A DNA stretch of 6,620 nt from Candidatus Sumerlaeota bacterium (lineage in GTDB: Bacteria; Sumerlaeota; Sumerlaeia; JADFCT01): the NCBI GenBank assembly GCA_017161665.1, contig JADFCT010000215.1:1-6620 (forward strand). The letters run 5' to 3'. Position 1 is the first letter of the stretch. The number at the start of each line of letters is the position of its first letter. The notes under the pieces are model-generated. The model did no database searches. It was not told the origin of the DNA and saw only the letters and a program-made list of their open reading frames with translations. Position numbers and translations under genes: made by a program. Shown one piece after another: positions 6,547-6,620 of the stretch.

Positions 6547-6620
6547 TTGCGTTCTTTTCTTACGCTTGGAAGAAATAATTGCAGGATAATTAACACAAGC
6601 CCTTGGGTGATACTTTTTTT
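6547..6620. other. AT-rich intergenic tail after the oxidoreductase
   Basis: This 74-base stretch is clearly more AT-rich than the genes. It has a weak A/T stem TTTCTT/AAGAAA (6556-6561 with 6570-6575), GATAAT at 6585-6590 without a convincing -35 partner, and a T7 run touching the window end (6614-6620) after a CCCTTGGG palindrome whose loop is too small to fold. A terminator or a promoter for the next gene may lie here, but neither can be supported within the window. Confidence 0.4.

Noticed and set aside
6549..6565. GCGT/ACGC stem after the oxidoreductase stop as a terminator
   Set aside because: Only four base pairs, and no T run follows it.

Overview
The window carries four protein-coding genes, one of them cut by the left edge. 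Order: a 5'-truncated radical SAM/DUF2344 fusion (+, 1-2181), a metal-dependent cyclase/kynurenine-formamidase-type hydrolase (-, 2188-2889), a polytopic O-antigen-ligase-like (Wzy_C) protein with a C-terminal TPR region (-, 3013-5139), and a Gfo/Idh/MocA-type NAD(P)-dependent oxidoreductase (+, 5368-6546). No tRNA, rRNA, CRISPR array, insertion sequence or phage gene was seen.

Organism: GC-rich bacterial DNA with clear Shine-Dalgarno sites and both ATG and GTG starts. The O-antigen-ligase-like protein suggests a didermic (Gram-negative) cell. The mix of an orphan Gfo/Idh/MocA enzyme, a radical SAM/DUF2344 fusion and a TPR-tailed Wzy_C protein resembles less-studied phyla (PVC or Hydrogenedentes/Sumerlaeota-like lineages) more than Proteobacteria. 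This is an impression from gene content, not a phylogenetic result.

Layout: gene 1 and the cyclase converge with six bases between their stop codons. The last codons of the cyclase form a strong GC-rich inverted repeat (2198-2238) that could serve both transcripts' 3' ends. The cyclase lies 123 bases downstream of the O-antigen-ligase-like gene on the same strand, has its own ribosome binding site, and may or may not be co-transcribed. That gene and the oxidoreductase diverge from a 228-base spacer (5140-5367). The spacer holds a possible minus-strand promoter, a plus-strand inverted repeat followed by six T (possible terminator or attenuator) and a small palindrome close to the oxidoreductase start.

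The four genes do not form a recognisable pathway: probable tRNA/ribosome-associated radical SAM chemistry, small-molecule hydrolysis, cell-surface glycan transfer and sugar/polyol oxidation. I see no convincing new multi-gene system. The points most worth a second look are the cysteine cluster and C9 tract in the linker of the radical SAM fusion, the hairpin embedded in the cyclase C-terminus, the predicted periplasmic TPR tail of the Wzy_C protein, and the structured leader in front of the oxidoreductase.
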